Assembly (NCBI GenBank): GCA_963669155.1
Contig: OZ022595.1
Coordinates: 20,666,876 to 20,730,875 of the forward strand
Reading direction: 5' to 3'
DNA: 64,000 nucleotides
From: Arbacia lixula
Lineage: Eukaryota; Echinodermata; Echinoidea; Arbacioida; Arbaciidae
Part shown: in pieces, positions 1-35,136 of the stretch
Numbering within the stretch: the first letter of the stretch is position 1
How the letters are laid out: each line of letters starts with the position of its first letter
Made by a program: the position numbers and the translations under genes
The notes under the pieces: generated by a model
Databases searched by the model: none
What the model was told of the DNA's origin: nothing
The model's input: only the letters and a program-made list of their open reading frames with translations

Positions 1-3000
1 CAATCAAAATGTATCAGATTCTAATGTTGTTATCTATGTTCATGAAAATGTTCAAATTACACACTTGTACAATTTTCAAAAAGTTATGCGAAAACAATAC
101 AAAAAGGTGAAAACAAAAACAAAACGCAATCATAAATGCGTGTCAGTCTCTTGCCTTTGGTTTTGTGTCTCAAAAAAGGTGATAAACCCATGCAAAAAAG
201 GCAACTTTTGTATTTTCTGTATCTCCATGGCAATCTCGAGAATGGAATCTTTACCACCTGGAATCGTCAACCCACCTCCAGCAACCAAAGCCATAGGCTT
301 CATCATTTCTAGGAAATGTAATAATATAATTTTTGCAACATTGTAATAATACAAAGAAAATAATCAGTACAGAAAACAAAAACAACATGATCAAATTCAT
401 ATTTTTTTCCCTTCTTTGTTTTTTTTTTTTAAATTCAAAAGACTGGACCATTTTGATGCCTCTATAAAGGCATTTTTTGACTGTCTTTGAGTAGAAGTTT
501 ACTCATCTGTAAGACAATAGAAGTAGTACTCTTATTTGCTCACTCGGTCTTCTGTTGACCCGTATTTTGCATAGTTTTTTTTTCTCTCCAGTTTTTAATG
601 AATTCATTCACAAGCCAGCTGTAATACACATTGTTCTTCAGAACATTGACAAATATCACAAAAAACATTACTTATCTAAGACATTATTTCAATAAATAAA
701 GACTTTTTTGAATAGTCAAGTACCATCAAGGGTTCCTAAAGGCGAGTTCACCTCAGAGAAAGTTGCACAATGGTCCAGTCTTCTTCTCTCAGAACTCAAC
801 TTGGTTACAAAAAAATACACACCTCTAGCCAGATCAACATCTTGTACAAATTTTCAAGACGTTTTTTTTGTTTTCAATGTTAAGATCCCTCCCGTTCCCA
901 GACGCACATGTGATGTGGTATATTCTTGTTGACCCATCGGACAATCTGCCGCCCTCTATTGTTTGTACTTCCACCTAGTCTTGATTCCAGTCTTTTATTG
1001 TTTCACAAACAGCCCAGGGCACATGGTAGGAGATGAGGTGTGATCAGTGAAAAAAATCAACAAGGTCTGGGAGCCAGACTAATTGTCACTGTTCAATCAA
1101 GACTAGGTTGCTATGGAAACACTGCATGGTTCCTATGGGAACTCATCATTGCTCATAACAAAGATTTGTTTAACATACATGAATATTGTTATATTGACAT
1201 GAGGTACCAACATATGATCTCATGTCATTACGGGCGGAGAAAATATCGACCAGAAAGATTGAGAAATACACTGGTAACAAAATGTCTAAATTTTTCATGA
1301 CGAAATCACAATTTTCTTGGGTTTCATACGCACACATATACGTAATCAGATAATAAACATGTTTTTTTGAATGATTTCTCTCTTGCGCAGGTTCATACAC
1401 ATCACACACATTCACCCCCTCTCTGTTAAAGTTTGAGCTTTTTTCTCTTTCTTTTGTCATCTTTTGATGTAATGACCAATAAATAGCCCATCATGTATTG
1501 GCACAGAGGCAGCTTGACAACTTGGAAAACTTGGAATACTGCAAGCAATGTCTGCACAGTAAATCATCACTAATACGAGAAAGTTATGGATTTGTCACCA
1601 CTGCTTTAAGATCCACAAGGCTGCGAGGACTGTGGCAATCATTGGCCGAGGCAGCTTTCATACTCAACACCTCACAATAATCAGTAATTCCTATTTTGCA
1701 TCATTTCTATGGAATTTGCCTGCAGTCCTCACAACATTGTTCCACATCATCAACATAACTAAATTGGGTCTATGAAATGATTTTTTAGTAGTTGTCACAA
1801 TAAAATAAGGAAGATTTCCTTTTGAAGCATCAACTAACATGAATTTACATGTCGTTTTTAAACATGCCTTCATCCTGCTAACATGTGTTTATCCCTTGAA
1901 GATTTGTCATCAAAATCAATCAAAAATGTACCATTTCAACAAGAGAACCATCAAATATTTTCACATTAGCTGGGAAACTGTCGGAGTTGGGACTCAAGAT
2001 TCAGATTGAAATTCTACTCCATGCAAGGAAAGAATTGTATACCAACTTCCAATAAAATACACTCAATGGGATGACTTTCTGTCTACTTCTATGCCTGTAA
2101 GTTAGTACGTATGAGCCGATACTTTGAAAGGTAAGTGACAGTAGTGATGATGACAGGGCGCACGACAATGGTCATCATTTTGCTGTGAGCATAGATCCCA
2201 TTCATGATTGATTTCCGGATGAAAGGAAGGAATCGTCTCAAAGATGTTGCAAAAGACATCCACACCTGCCATGATGGCAAAAGCCCGTCTGTGATTCCTG
2301 GTCCATGTTGCCATATAGGTTTTTAATCATTGTAACTTTCCATTAATGGTAACTGCTATGACAACAGCCAATGAGCTCTCATTATTGCATCTGTTGACAT
2401 AGCAATTACCATTGATAGGGGGGTTAACTTACATGCAACATGGTCCTGGTCCGTCATCATAATACCACTCTCCATTACCTTGACATGAATTACTTGATGT
2501 GTTATTGGTTAAGGTGATGCTATGCATGCAGTGCTGATTGATAAATGGCTAGTATATGAACCGTTTATCTGTCAACCTTTCATATGTCGCATTATATTCC
2601 TCTCAGTATATGAATAGCATACCCAAGAATTTTCTGGCTACAGTAGGCAACAAACACGTCATAATGCTTGGCCTAAAACCATTTCAATGCCAGAGAAAAC
2701 ATAGCTCTACAGGATTTAACCCCTTATGCCACAGATAAATTTCTGCTCTATGGGATTCATGTGGATAACTCATACACAAATGCAGAAGGGCTGCATAAAG
2801 TGATAAGTGTATATTTGTGATTTAATTCACATGTGGCCCATGAGGGGATAATGAATCCTCATGCCCAGAATATGCCACAAGCAGTGAAGGGACACGGCCA
2901 ACAAAATGCTCTCAGAAAAACTTGGAAATAAGCCAATAAATATGAGCACAAGAAAGCACTATTAGTAAAGCTTGGTGACGGAACTGATCTCTGTACATGA

Positions 3001-4055
3001 AATAACAAATAACACTGGTTACTGCAGCTGACAGAAGAGTGAACAAACATTGATGCAAATATTTCTTTTTGTTTTTAACAAACATGTTTGTATAATTTCA
3101 TTATAGTTTTAGGATTTCTGAAATCAAATATTTTTTGTTTCATTTTCATTAAGCTTGGCAGATAAAAACAAACATATTGCGATGAATGTACATATTTGAT
3201 GACAAACTTTACAGAGCCTCGAACCACTCTGGACTTCATTGGAAGGCTTGGAATTATATAACACACACACACACAGATAATTCAACGGATCACATCTTTT
3301 GATACAAAAGCTACACCTTTTCAACGAACAAATCTCCTCTCATCTTTGATCACTCACACTGATAACACCTCCAGGAGACTTTAAAAGTTTTGCAAGGATA
3401 TTTTTTTTCTTCTTTTGATGATGTGCATTTCCGGCAATTTCATTTTTCGAATTACACGAAACAAAAGAAAAGTTTAGCGAGGGTAAGAGTCTAAAATCCT
3501 GAGAATCAATTTGCAAGAAAAGTACTGGTGCTTTTTTATCTTTCTTCTGTGTTAAGTTGATGTCGATGAATATTGACAGTCTTTGAAGACTAAAGAAACA
3601 CTCACTCAATCACACACACTACATTCACACAAACAGACGCACACACATACATGCAGTGAATCACTCACTCGCTGACTCGCCCACACACTTACGCAGAGCA
3701 TCTTTGCACTCCATTGAAAGACACCGTCACACCTCACTCGCTCATGCACTCATTCCTCTCACAAACAACCTTCCCTGACACTGCGCCATCTCTCACTCTC
3801 TCTCTCTCTTGGTCAAATCCAAACACGCTTAGACTCACAACATCTCTCAACAGAGCTCCAGGTTTCCATCCTTGTTATGTTAGCTTCTGACTTGAATTAA
3901 GAGAGGATTGTGACTGGAAGAGGCCAGGCTATGTGATTGGTCGATTCGGGGGGTTCCCGTCTAGGAGTGCATGCTGGTGGGTGTCATGGTTACGGCTTAA
4001 TGGACTTTGCTGCCACCTGCAGAAAACACGGGGAAAGGTATGGTGGATTTTGTTA
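1..4055. other. 3' flank of KPNB1; no convincing gene
   Basis: AT-rich sequence with short random open frames only. Part is probably KPNB1 3' UTR, but no poly(A) signal can be assigned; an AATAAA on the minus strand near 992 is one candidate. It contains one foldback repeat (2302-2450) and a dispersed repeat (2150-2300). Confidence 0.5.
2302..2450. repeat. Foldback repeat family F2, copy 1
   Basis: Palindromic MITE-like unit: one end reads ...gccatataggtttttaatca and the other is its diverged inverse, with ggtaact/gttacc blocks inside. The same unit recurs at 18341-18501 and 22463-22622. The copies all lie outside KPNB1 exons. Confidence 0.7.
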
Positions 4056-4059
4056 ACAA

Positions 4060-4640
4060 TATTTGTATACTATGGCACTATTGACCATAAGTTGGTATTC
4101 AAAATCTATAAGTATAATACTTTGGCACTATTTAGTTGGTGTTCAATATATAAAAGGAACATTGGCTGATTTGACATTGGGGGAATAGTGACATCATAAT
4201 CACTCAATAACAGTCAATATTTGCCTACTACATGTATGGCACTATTAACCATTAGTTAGTATTCAAAAGGTAAAACAAATATTGACTGATCTGACATTGG
4301 GGGAATAGGGAATAGTGGATATGTATCTACTATGGCACTATTGACCATAAGTTAGTATTCAATATGTAACACAAATATTGACTGACCTGACATTGGGGGA
4401 ATAGTGAAATCATACACTCAATAGCAGTCAATATTTGCCTTCTATGGCACTATTAACTATTAGTTAGTATTCAAAAGGTGAAACAAATAGAGACTGATCT
4501 GACATTGTGGAAATAGTGAAATCATACACTCGATAGCAGTCAATATTTGCGAACTATGGCAATATTGACCATTAGTTAGTATTCAATATGTAATACAAAT
4601 ATTGACTGGCCTGACATTGGGGAATAGTGATAGCAGTAAA
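4060..4640. repeat. Imperfect tandem repeat, about 110-130-bp unit
   Basis: Five diverged units share the blocks tatggcactattgaccat, gttagtattcaa, gactgacctgacattggggg and cagtcaatatttgcct. It ends about 90 bp from the KPNB1 stop, probably in or beside the 3' UTR. Confidence 0.75.
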
Positions 4641-4732
4641 TAAATATCATGGCACTTATATATAAACTGTGTAGTTTGTGATAGATGGTTTAAGGATTCC
4701 ATGAGTGTCTCTCACGGCCACCTACTGGTCTC

Positions 4733-26097
<21,365 letters not shown>

Positions 26098-26300
26098 GGT
26101 GCTACTCCTCCAAATTGTCGATTATGGGAGGAAATACCTGGATATACAAGAAAATACAAAATCGGCGATGCAACAGCTCACTTTTGCCGCCCGAAAAAGT
26201 CTCTTCTTGATCGGTCTACCTGTCCAACCTTTTACACATGGGGCGCCAGTCCGAACATGGGATTGTGGGATACTTAACGTTCCGCTGCATGCATACTACA
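26098..26300 (-). promoter_or_regulatory. Probable 5' UTR/promoter of KPNB1 with an E2F-like palindrome
   Basis: This is the sequence immediately upstream of the KPNB1 ATG. At 26182-26197 ttttgccgcccgaaaa resembles an E2F-type site (T-rich/GC core/A-rich). No TATA box is evident at a fixed distance. The transcription start is unknown, so this is only a candidate. Confidence 0.25.
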
Positions 26301-26930
26301 GTACATTACGATCGCACAATATACACACAGCGCTCGCTCGTGCTTTCGTGTGCTAATACACATGGCTAGGCTACGTACCGGTTGTGCGCTCTATGTATTC
26401 TCACCATAAATATTTCACTGTCATTGACTGTGTTGCATGGATATAACCCAACAAGTCATTGGTCAGTGATACAACTGAAAACAACCCTATCTCTACCAAC
26501 AACATTATTTTCGATTTACATGCTCATAATTTTCTCATTATGATAATACAACACAACTATAGCGATATTATTTTACTGGTAATTGTGTATGTTTTAACGA
26601 ATTTCAGTTTGGTCAGAGCATGATTATAATATCAAAAGAACTACATGTTTCCATTTTCATTCTTGACGTAAGCGAAAATGACGGAGTTGTGTCCAATCGC
26701 TGTTTCCGTATCAAACGTGCGTGCGCTCGGATTACGAAATTCCCCTTCGATAACTTAGTTTCGAAAGCTTGTTTATTCCTAAATCATGGAATTCCCCCGA
26801 CTCTTGGTCGGAGATATTGACAAATGAAATTCAATTTTTAAAGGCTACCCTAGCTATATAGTTATGCTGTGCCCACATGTATGATTAAAGTAATTTCGTT
26901 GAAATCGCAATGATGATGATGGTGATACCA
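26300..26930. other. Upstream flank of KPNB1, no gene seen
   Basis: Only short chance frames; no motif recognised. Confidence 0.5.
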
Positions 26931-26934
26931 CTGA

Positions 26935-26939
26935 TGATA

Positions 26940-26978
<39 letters not shown>

Positions 26979-27228
26979 AATGATGATGATGATGATAATG
27001 ATGATGATGATAATGATGATGATGATGTGATGATGATGATGATAATGATGATGATGGGATGATGATGATGATGATGATGATGATAATGATGATGATAATG
27101 ATGATGATGATAATGATGATGATGTGATGATGATGATGATGATAATGATGATGATGATAATGATGATGATGATGTGATGATGATGATGATGATGATGATA
27201 ATGATGATGATGAAGAGAGAGAGAGAGA
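26935..27228. repeat. (ATG/TGA)n microsatellite with GA tail
   Basis: About 280 bp of gatgat units interrupted by gataat and gatgtgatg, then about 16 bp of GA. Antisense frames give poly-Ile/His/Ser and are not genes. Confidence 0.95.
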
Positions 27229-27239
27229 GGTGTGGATGA

Positions 27240-29325
27240 ATATTTAGAATTTAGAATTTTATTGACTCTAAAGTCCCCCTCTCGGGGTATGAGAGTACAA
27301 ACAAACATAAATAACAATATAATGTATACCATACTTGCGAATACAATCAAATTAACATACTACATAGTTAATTTCACAGAACAACAAAAATAAATCATTT
27401 TATAATGTATGAAATTACACGCATGAAGAATGTAACAAAACATGATACGTGTATATGTAAGTCCAATTCTAATTGTACTATTTAAGACACTTGGATGATC
27501 TTTTTTTTCTGTTTTTCTGGGAAAACGTTAACATAATAACACGAGTAAATTTTGCTAGTTTTTTCAGCTGAGAATTGCTTATAGTGTTAAACAGTTCTGC
27601 CATGTGCAAAACACATGGAAATCGTGACTTGCGTAATAACCCGTTAGACAAATATAACTGCCTTTCTCTTTGAAAAAAAAAAACTAGCAAAAAAACCCAG
27701 ACAAATATGTAGTGAAATTCATCTCCTATATCGGTAGATGGGCAAAGCGTGCACTGCATTTCGCTATGTGGCATGTTTGAATGAAATCGGCCCTTGTTTA
27801 CAGGTAAATTTATGTGATCTACACCGAAACTTTCAGAGACTAAAAGCATCAACTTTATTAACGTCTAGTGAATAGTTTTCAAATGCATGTTTGCCTTTGA
27901 ATATTCTATAATTTGTGCAAATACGATTTGACCATACAGTGTCATTCAAATCCTGACAAAGAATGTCATGCAGCCGTAATTTTAACAAAGAATTAATACC
28001 CAAACCCAATCCACTATTTTGACCCAGCCAAACATAGGTTAAACCAGCCTGGTTGAATGTGTCTTCAATGAATTTTAACCATGAAGAGGTAAAATCCAAA
28101 TTCTCATCTTTATGGAGAGCAGAAATGAATTTCAAAAAGACACATGAATATTTATCTACTTTACAATTCAATATTCTTGACCAAAAATGTACTACTCTCC
28201 TCTTTACATGATTTAAAATCAATCCTCGTCCGGTCTCCCCATAGATCATACAATATGGAGTACATGAACCTACGCATAGTACAGATCTAAGAAATTTCCT
28301 ATGGAAAACTTCAATCTGCTTGATATCTTCATGTCCCCATATTTCTCTACCATATAATAAGAAAGGCAGAATCAAATGGTCAAATAAATAATACTGAATA
28401 TCAACTGACAACTGCATTTGCTTCGCTTTAGTCAACACTGTATAAAGCTTTTCTAGCCTGCATTATCTGCTTTGAAAGCGCCTTTTTAAAATGACCATTA
28501 TAATTAAACTGTACTCCAAGATCATACAAAATCACATACCACTTCTACTTTTTCATGTCCATATGTAAAATTTGGTAGATTCCTAATCCCCCTTGAGAAA
28601 ATCAGTATTTTGGTTTTACTTGCATTAACAGTTAAGTGCCATGTTTTACAACATTCTTGCACCGCATTCAGTGCTACTTGCAATTCTTTGGGGCTTTCTG
28701 CCAGTATTATTGTGTCATCAGCGTGCAATAAGCAAGTCAACTTTGAAAAAAAGATCTAAGTCCTCCCCCTGTAAGGTACTGCTTACTTCTATCGTTTAAG
28801 TATTCAAACCAGGATAAAATTTTGCTATATGTTCGTTGAAGTCATTTAAGTAAATAGCAAACAGCAGTGGCGAAAGGTTCTCACCTTGTCTAACCCCTGT
28901 GCTACAAATGAAAAAATCAGACATTGTGCCATTGGCAGAAATACAAGACCTTGCGCCTTTGTACAAGTTTTGAACAACATTTAGAATTTTACCATTCACG
29001 CCTACTTTTAGCAATTTTATCCACAAAAGCTTTCTGTCAATTAAATCGAACGCTTTTTTATAATCAATAAAGGCACAATATGAACGTCTTTTTTTTCTGC
29101 AAGTAGAAATCGATGGTAGTTTAAAAAAAAAAAAAAAAAACATGATCAACGGTTGAGAATGTTGAACGGAATCCAGCTTGGTCCTCACCTAATGTATGAT
29201 GACTATTGAGAAAAGTAGTAATTCTGTTATTCAAAACTGATGTAAACAGTTTACCAAGACAACTCAGCAAGGTGATTCCTCTATAATTATTAGGATTTGT
29301 ATTTTGCGGGAAAATGCCCATTATC
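27240..29325 (-). mobile_element. CR1/L2-like LINE, frameshifted RT
   Basis: Minus-strand frames in order carry RT blocks: NPNNYRGITLLSCLGKLF, GEDQAGFR, CAFIDYKKAFDLIDRKLLW, STGVRQGENLSPLLFAIYLN, then HADD in place of YADD, TLKIN-like NASKTKILIF, and a downstream LLYGREIWG segment. A Cys/His tail CTLCPSTDIGDEFHY follows. The frame is broken several times and a run of about 18 A (29121-29140) interrupts the RT. The endonuclease end is missing. The clade assignment is tentative. Confidence 0.8.
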
Positions 29326-29329
29326 CCAC

Positions 29330-31860
29330 TTTTGGGTTGATCACTAATACCCCCATCTTACTAGGAAGGCGATCATGCCGACCATGGCGATCTGTGTAAA
29401 TCCCGCAAAGCATAGCAGAATCTTCCTCGAATTCTATTTTTAGCCTGCTAGTCGATTGCACTGCAACTTCACTGCGACCGACCTGCGCTGAAGGCGATGG
29501 TAATACGCTGATAGTGCGACGCTGCCACTCTTTTGCCACGATTCGAGTCAGATGTATACGCTGCTTCTACGATCAAAACGACTGTACAACGAGGCTCATA
29601 CGCTAATTATGACCTCGCTACGGTGGTGCTACGAATGGAGCGATTGTGCTACGTTCATGATGGGCTCTTGAAACGATTTCAAGCAGTCGGCATATGAATC
29701 GCGGCACATGAGACATTCTTCAGTCGATTGCCAATCTCTCATCTTCTTAATGACCCGATTGTCAATAAGCCATTCCACCATACTTTCCTTATGTTCGTCA
29801 TCGAGACATGTGGGCGTTTTTTTTTCTCTTTCCAGCTTTCTCAGCATTAAGATTTTCTTCCTCCTCCTCCTCCTCCTCCTCTTCCTCCTCCTCCTCTTCC
29901 GCCCTCCTCCTCCTCCTCCTCCTCTTCTACCACCACCATCATGATCATAACCTCTTGTTCTTTCTCTTGGACCGCCGGCCTATAACAGGTGTAGCTTGGG
30001 AAGCTTTCCATGTTTGGTCCTCTTTCTGGGAGGCATGTTTGAAAACGTCGTGGTGTAGCCTCGTAATCTATTGCAAATGTGATAATCCGTCACCAATGGC
30101 ACGGCGTTTTACAACAGTCATCAGCGGCGCAGCAAAAGCGCAATGCGAATACCTGCAGCGGGCTGAGAGCGTGTGCCACATGCCACCCAAAGAAGAAAGC
30201 GTCGCAGTGGAAGCGGTGTGAAGCGTGTCGAGGGCAAGGCAGTCGCCTTGTAAACGGAAGCAGCGTGGAAGTATTGTCTTGGGAACGGGCCTGAAAACAC
30301 GGGCCATCGGTGTCGCTTTTAATGTGCTTCTTCTACGCTTTATGCGTTAGAGCTCCGTTGCAGCTACGAATATGTCGTTTGTAATACGCTCATGACTCAA
30401 TTGTGATGCGCTTTAGCACCTCCGCGCTCTCGATCGCTACGTAAATTTTGAACATGCTCAAAATTTTGTGGCGAACATGAAGATAGTGGCGATCATTGCC
30501 GCTTCAGAAAAGATCAAGGTACGACGGAGAAGATTGAAAAGATCAAGCCACGATCAAGCTACGATATACCACGCTTTGTCGATTTTTGACGATCGCAGTG
30601 GATTCGCCATCTTGTGAGATTGGGGTATAAATGATAACTTTAGGATGCATTATGAGGAAAACACTCTGGCAAATGTAAAAATGAATGGGATTGCTTCTGG
30701 GCCATCGGACCATCATTACATCAAATATGAATGAATTTCAACAGAGCTTCGTTTGCTCGGGTTCTATGACAACGGCACATTATTTCTATTCGATAGAAAT
30801 AATGTATATACCTACAGAACTTCATCCGTCAATGACGGAATAACTTTAATATTTCATTCGGGGTTCTTGCTGACGTGTGACGCTTTTGCTTTCATTCGAT
30901 GTTAATAAATCACTCCTCTTATAAATAAAACAACCTCTTAAAGTTGGATGGGGGACGTTTTTTTGCCATTATATTAATCAACTACAAAGGCCTAACGAAT
31001 TGCTGAATAATAATTCATATTTAACTCTCACCATCCCATAGACAAAACACTGTAGTGAAGTTGACATGAGACTATCAATGGGTGGTACTGAGACGGTTAA
31101 ACTTCCTTCATGACTATATAAAACACCTAGTCTACAATCACAGACAAGATTGTCACATTGTCAACAACACGACGTCGATCGGGACGGCGGTCCCCGAATC
31201 AGACTACAGCTTGATTTTCCAGTGGTGGTAGGAGGGTAGGAGGTGTTTCGATATAGGCCTACTCCATGACTTCGACATCGAATTCTACTTGTACGGCGCC
31301 CTCTATCGTAAATAGCCAAGTGCTTAACCCTAACGTTTCCATGCCTTGAAAGCCAGTTCAAAGTTACATCATGGTCGGACACTCCACTGAATCAAGAACG
31401 AATAGGTATTTGATCACGAAGCTGAGTAGATGTGTTATTTTACAGCGTGCCTATACCAAAAAATAGAAGCAAATGCACACGGTGGAATGTTTTTTCACTA
31501 CCTTCTCAGAGATGAATCGCTGTTGTCATATCTGCAATTGGTATAAACGTGGGCACTATCTATGGAATTTTCATTTTACTCTGTGAAATGGTACAATTGG
31601 CCCGAGCGCATTCGTACTAGCAATAATCTGTTCATGCGCACATTGCAACTATGAACTCGCTTACTGGCTTACTACACATCTTCATGCCAATGGTAATGAG
31701 AGAGTTAAAGGCAGGGTAACCCATTTCCAAAGGCAATGAAACTCGAGAAGAATCAGCAGCATACCCTAATAATAACGTATAATAAATCTCACAGCAATAA
31801 CTTCACGAACCTTTACAGGAAAAATGAAAAACTATCCTTGTTTACGTTTGAATGAAACGT
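29330..31860. other. Gene-poor stretch with CCT-rich microsatellite
   Basis: Contains (CCT)n at about 29858-29935. The 29560-30620 part is rich in cgctacg/gatcaag words and may be an old DNA element. No supported coding exon. Confidence 0.4.
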
Positions 31861-31871
31861 AGCGACCGTAG

Positions 31872-32203
31872 CAGGCGCGTATTTAAGGGGGGGGGGGGGG
31901 GGTTCAAAACCCGCCTCAGACGGTCAACCCCCCTTATTTTTTTAAATGTTATTTCCTAATAATGTATGACGCAAGAAATTGTGCAGCGCCCGAAAAAAGT
32001 CATGACTACTACCTCCCCCCTTCCCCCTGAGAGCACTTTCAGAGAGAGGGCGGGATTAAAAAATTATGTAAAAAAACATCACCACTCCCCCCCCCCCCTC
32101 CCCCTCGCTCATCACTTTTCAGAGACTGGGCGGGAGATCGAAAATCCAGCAAGAACCCCCCCCCCCCCCCCCCCCTTGAAAAATCCTGCGTACACGCCTG
32201 GAC
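31872..32203. mobile_element. MITE-like element with poly-G ends
   Basis: Left end caggcgcgtatttaaggggg and right end ccccccttgaaaaatcctgc...cgcctgg are diverged inverted repeats. Inside, two related units contain agagcactttcagagagagg and cacttttcagagactgggcg. A fragment of the same unit is at 55430-55470. Confidence 0.55.
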
Positions 32204-32659
32204 CGTAGTATTCATAATCGTATTGCGCAATACATCGGGCAGTGGGAATTAAACGCATGCACCGTGGTGCAGACCATATCAGATAACGGTTTCTGGTCAT
32301 TCAGATACAATAACGTCGACATCTAGCGATCGCTTTAATTCCGCTTAAACTCAGTTTCCAGTTATATCATTTGGAGGGAAGCTCTTATATTGCATTTTTG
32401 TCAGTGGTGTTTTTTTTTGACCTGCATATTTTGGCTTCAGACCGGCACTCCATCGTTTCATTACGTACCAATTTGTGTATTACATGTACATTGAAAACAT
32501 CTTGTACCGGGGATAATCATTTTGATATAATGTAGGTTAATCAAATTAAATACAACGCCAAAATATCCCCACGCCCGTATAGCCTATCAGGTTAATTGAG
32601 CCGCTGAACATTGTCCTGAAAGTTTACACTGTGTGACTAATGACATATAATAATTATAC

Positions 32660-32737
32660 GGAGGGACTGGCATAAATTATTATTTTTTCCTCGGGGGTTT
32701 CGTCCCTCGAAACCAATAGTCCTATGCCAGTCCCTCC
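32660..32737. repeat. Perfect 15-bp stem hairpin
   Basis: ggagggactggcata (32660-32674) is exactly inverted as tatgccagtccctcc (32723-32737), with a loop of 48 nt. Confidence 0.9.
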
Positions 32738-33307
32738 TGAGATAGATAATATCCACTATACTTTCGAACTCAATGCTTGGTATTTTTGTTTTCTATCCCT
32801 TTTGAAAATCAAAAACGAAAAAGGAACAAAAACTGAGCGGGCGTAGATTATAGTGCACAGTGCGCGGCGGGTCGTCTGCTCGCTGCCAAAACAAATTTTG
32901 TTACCAGGTAGAGAGCATGCGCAGTAGTGCCAAGGAAGAAATTAGTAAATAGAGCATGTGCAGTACTCCCCAGGAAAAAGACAAAACAAAAAATAATCGG
33001 AGGCAAGACAGAGATTCTAGTTTCTAGTGAAACTATTTTGTATTCTGCGGTCAAATCACCAACCACGTTCCTAGAATAGTCATGAATATTCATAAAAGGG
33101 ATATAACATTTCATGAACCCATCAAACCAAGCTATACAAGTCAAGTATGAGGAGAAATGTATTTTAGTTATTGCTTTGTCATACATAAGTGTGCTATCGT
33201 TAGTCAGCTTGATTATTTTTTTTAATGATGTATCTTATATAATGCTTACGCAATCATGGAATGCCCAGATTACCTGAATATTCAGCAAGGTAAAAACATT
33301 GGTTGAC

Positions 33308-34452
33308 GCTCTTATACGGCGCTGAAACATGGACACTTACGAATCTCAACAGAAGAAAGATTGAAGCATTTGGGATGTGGTTACATAAACACAACAAAAA
33401 AGTAAGTCCCCCCTAAGCAAAATAGCATAACTTGTTAATAACTTGTTATTGAAGAGGTTTTGGGAAAAATAATTTGGCAGGATTGTTCCTTAACTTATTG
33501 ACCAACTCATATGTGAAAAATCACATAAATCCAAGTAGTCATGCATGAGTGGGCAAACTTTAAACGTAAAAATTTCACTTTTTAAAAGTCACAAGGGTAA
33601 TTTTGGGATTCTGTCATATGAACTTTTGATGAATTCCATTTCTGGTGCATAATTTATGTCCTTTCATTGTTTATTATCCATCTCTCGATGCACTAACACC
33701 TATCCCGACACTTAACCCATTGTTCTGGTTGAGTGAGCACCGTTTAACAAATACTCATTACTCTTGAGTTTGAAAACTTTACAAGCCCTTTACTTTGGTG
33801 AAAAATAAAACTCTAGACATTTTGACAAAAATGTAACATGACCTGTTATGTAAACATAAGAAGTAATTTTCCTGTCATTTTTCAGTGAAAACACTTTGAA
33901 AATCGCACAAGAACTGTCCAAATGTACTGTTAAAACGGCATAAACAATTACCCTTGTGACTTTTGAAAAGGTACATTTTGCCTTTAAAATTTTCCCACTC
34001 ATGCATGACTGATTACATTAATGTGATTTTCACACAGAAGTTAGTCAATAAGTTAAGAAACAATCCTGCCAAATTATTTTGCCCCAAAACTCTTCGATAA
34101 AAAGCTACGCTATTTTGCTTAGGGGGGACTTACTTTTTTGTTGGGTTTAGAAGAATATTACATATATCGTGGAAAAGTTACAAATGATGAACACTAAGAA
34201 ACAGTTACTCAATACGATTAAAAAAAAGAAAATGCAAATAATTTGGGCATATTATAAGAAAGAATGTTTTTCTGAGAGTGGTGTTGGAAGGGAGGTTTGA
34301 CGGGAAGAGAGGATCAGAGCGTCCACGTACTCAGTGGATGGATGATTTAGGAGTGGGTGAGGCTGAGTTACGGAGAATGTGTCAGAAAGGCACATGAGCG
34401 GGGAATATGGCGGTCCATGGTAGCCGAACTGCTGAGAGCAGATGACACTTGA
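33308..34452 (+). mobile_element. RTE-like LINE tail, split by a foldback element
   Basis: 33308-33387 encodes LLYGAETWTLTNLNRRKIEA; the frame resumes at 34150 with RRILHISWKSYK and continues through RTQWMDDLGVGEAELRRM to a stop at 34450-34452. The 760-bp insertion between them is a separate element. Truncated and dead; the endonuclease and most of the RT are absent. Confidence 0.8.
33388..34147. mobile_element. 760-bp foldback/MITE with TA target duplication
   Basis: Inverted arms of about 200 bp start aacacaacaaaaaagtaag and end in the inverse, ...cttttttgttgggtt. TA lies on both sides (33386-33387 and 34148-34149). Removing the element and one TA restores the LINE frame. No transposase; the TA suggests a Tc1/mariner-type source (inference). 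Confidence 0.88.
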
Positions 34453-34459
34453 AGAGAGA

Positions 34460-35130
34460 GAAAACATGAAGTGCTGCAAAATTTGGTGTTTTCCGTATGT
34501 TTTGCACGTTAATATTGTTTGAAAGATGTTGATGCGGCGATGAGTAAACGTTTACATTCGTGCGCAATGGTCCTCTGCATAATTATGAGGATGAAATCTG
34601 TTTTGATGTTCTGTTAAAAATGTTTAAAACCCTTAATAATGTACTTAAATTGAATTCAATTGTTAAATTATTAACTGATAAGTTGTTACCGCCATGAAGG
34701 ATCATCTTATTCTTCTCTTTTGAAAATTAAGAATTGAAGCCCAACAGTATCACCTTCATTGTGGTGTTTATTTCAATACATTGTCTTTTCTCATTTCTAA
34801 GTGATTCGTGTGTATGTTTAATCTTTATGTTTGTTTGTTAGTATATTTATTTTTGTTGTGTGTATTTTCAATATGTGTTTTGGGAATCTGTATATTCAAA
34901 AGTAATGTTTATAACTTGCAAGGCCCTTGGTATGAGATGTACCACCTTCCTCAGATGAAATGAACTTAGCTGATGATAACTCTCCACGATTTCATCATGA
35001 CTAATCGACATTAACATTAATGATTAATTACTAATCATGATAAAAGCCAGGCTAATTAGCGACATAGTGCAGCACATCTAATGAGGTCGCCATCGTTAAG
35101 TAAGTACATCCTTTATATTCCTTTGTAATG
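34460..35130. other. No gene seen
   Basis: AT-rich, short chance frames only. Confidence 0.5.
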
Positions 35131-35136
35131 CCTTGG

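Noticed and set aside
130-354. Minus frame with GGGLTIPGGKDSILEIAMEI after an acceptor-like site
   Set aside because: No recognisable domain, no linked exon; more likely 3' flank or UTR.
26862-27350. 162-codon frame of poly-His/Ile/Ser
   Set aside because: Produced by the (ATG)n microsatellite.
29629-29847. Minus frame DDEHKESMVEWLIDNRVIKK, weakly like a MADF/SANT domain of Harbinger-type elements
   Set aside because: Match covers too little to support; no transposase or inverted ends found nearby.
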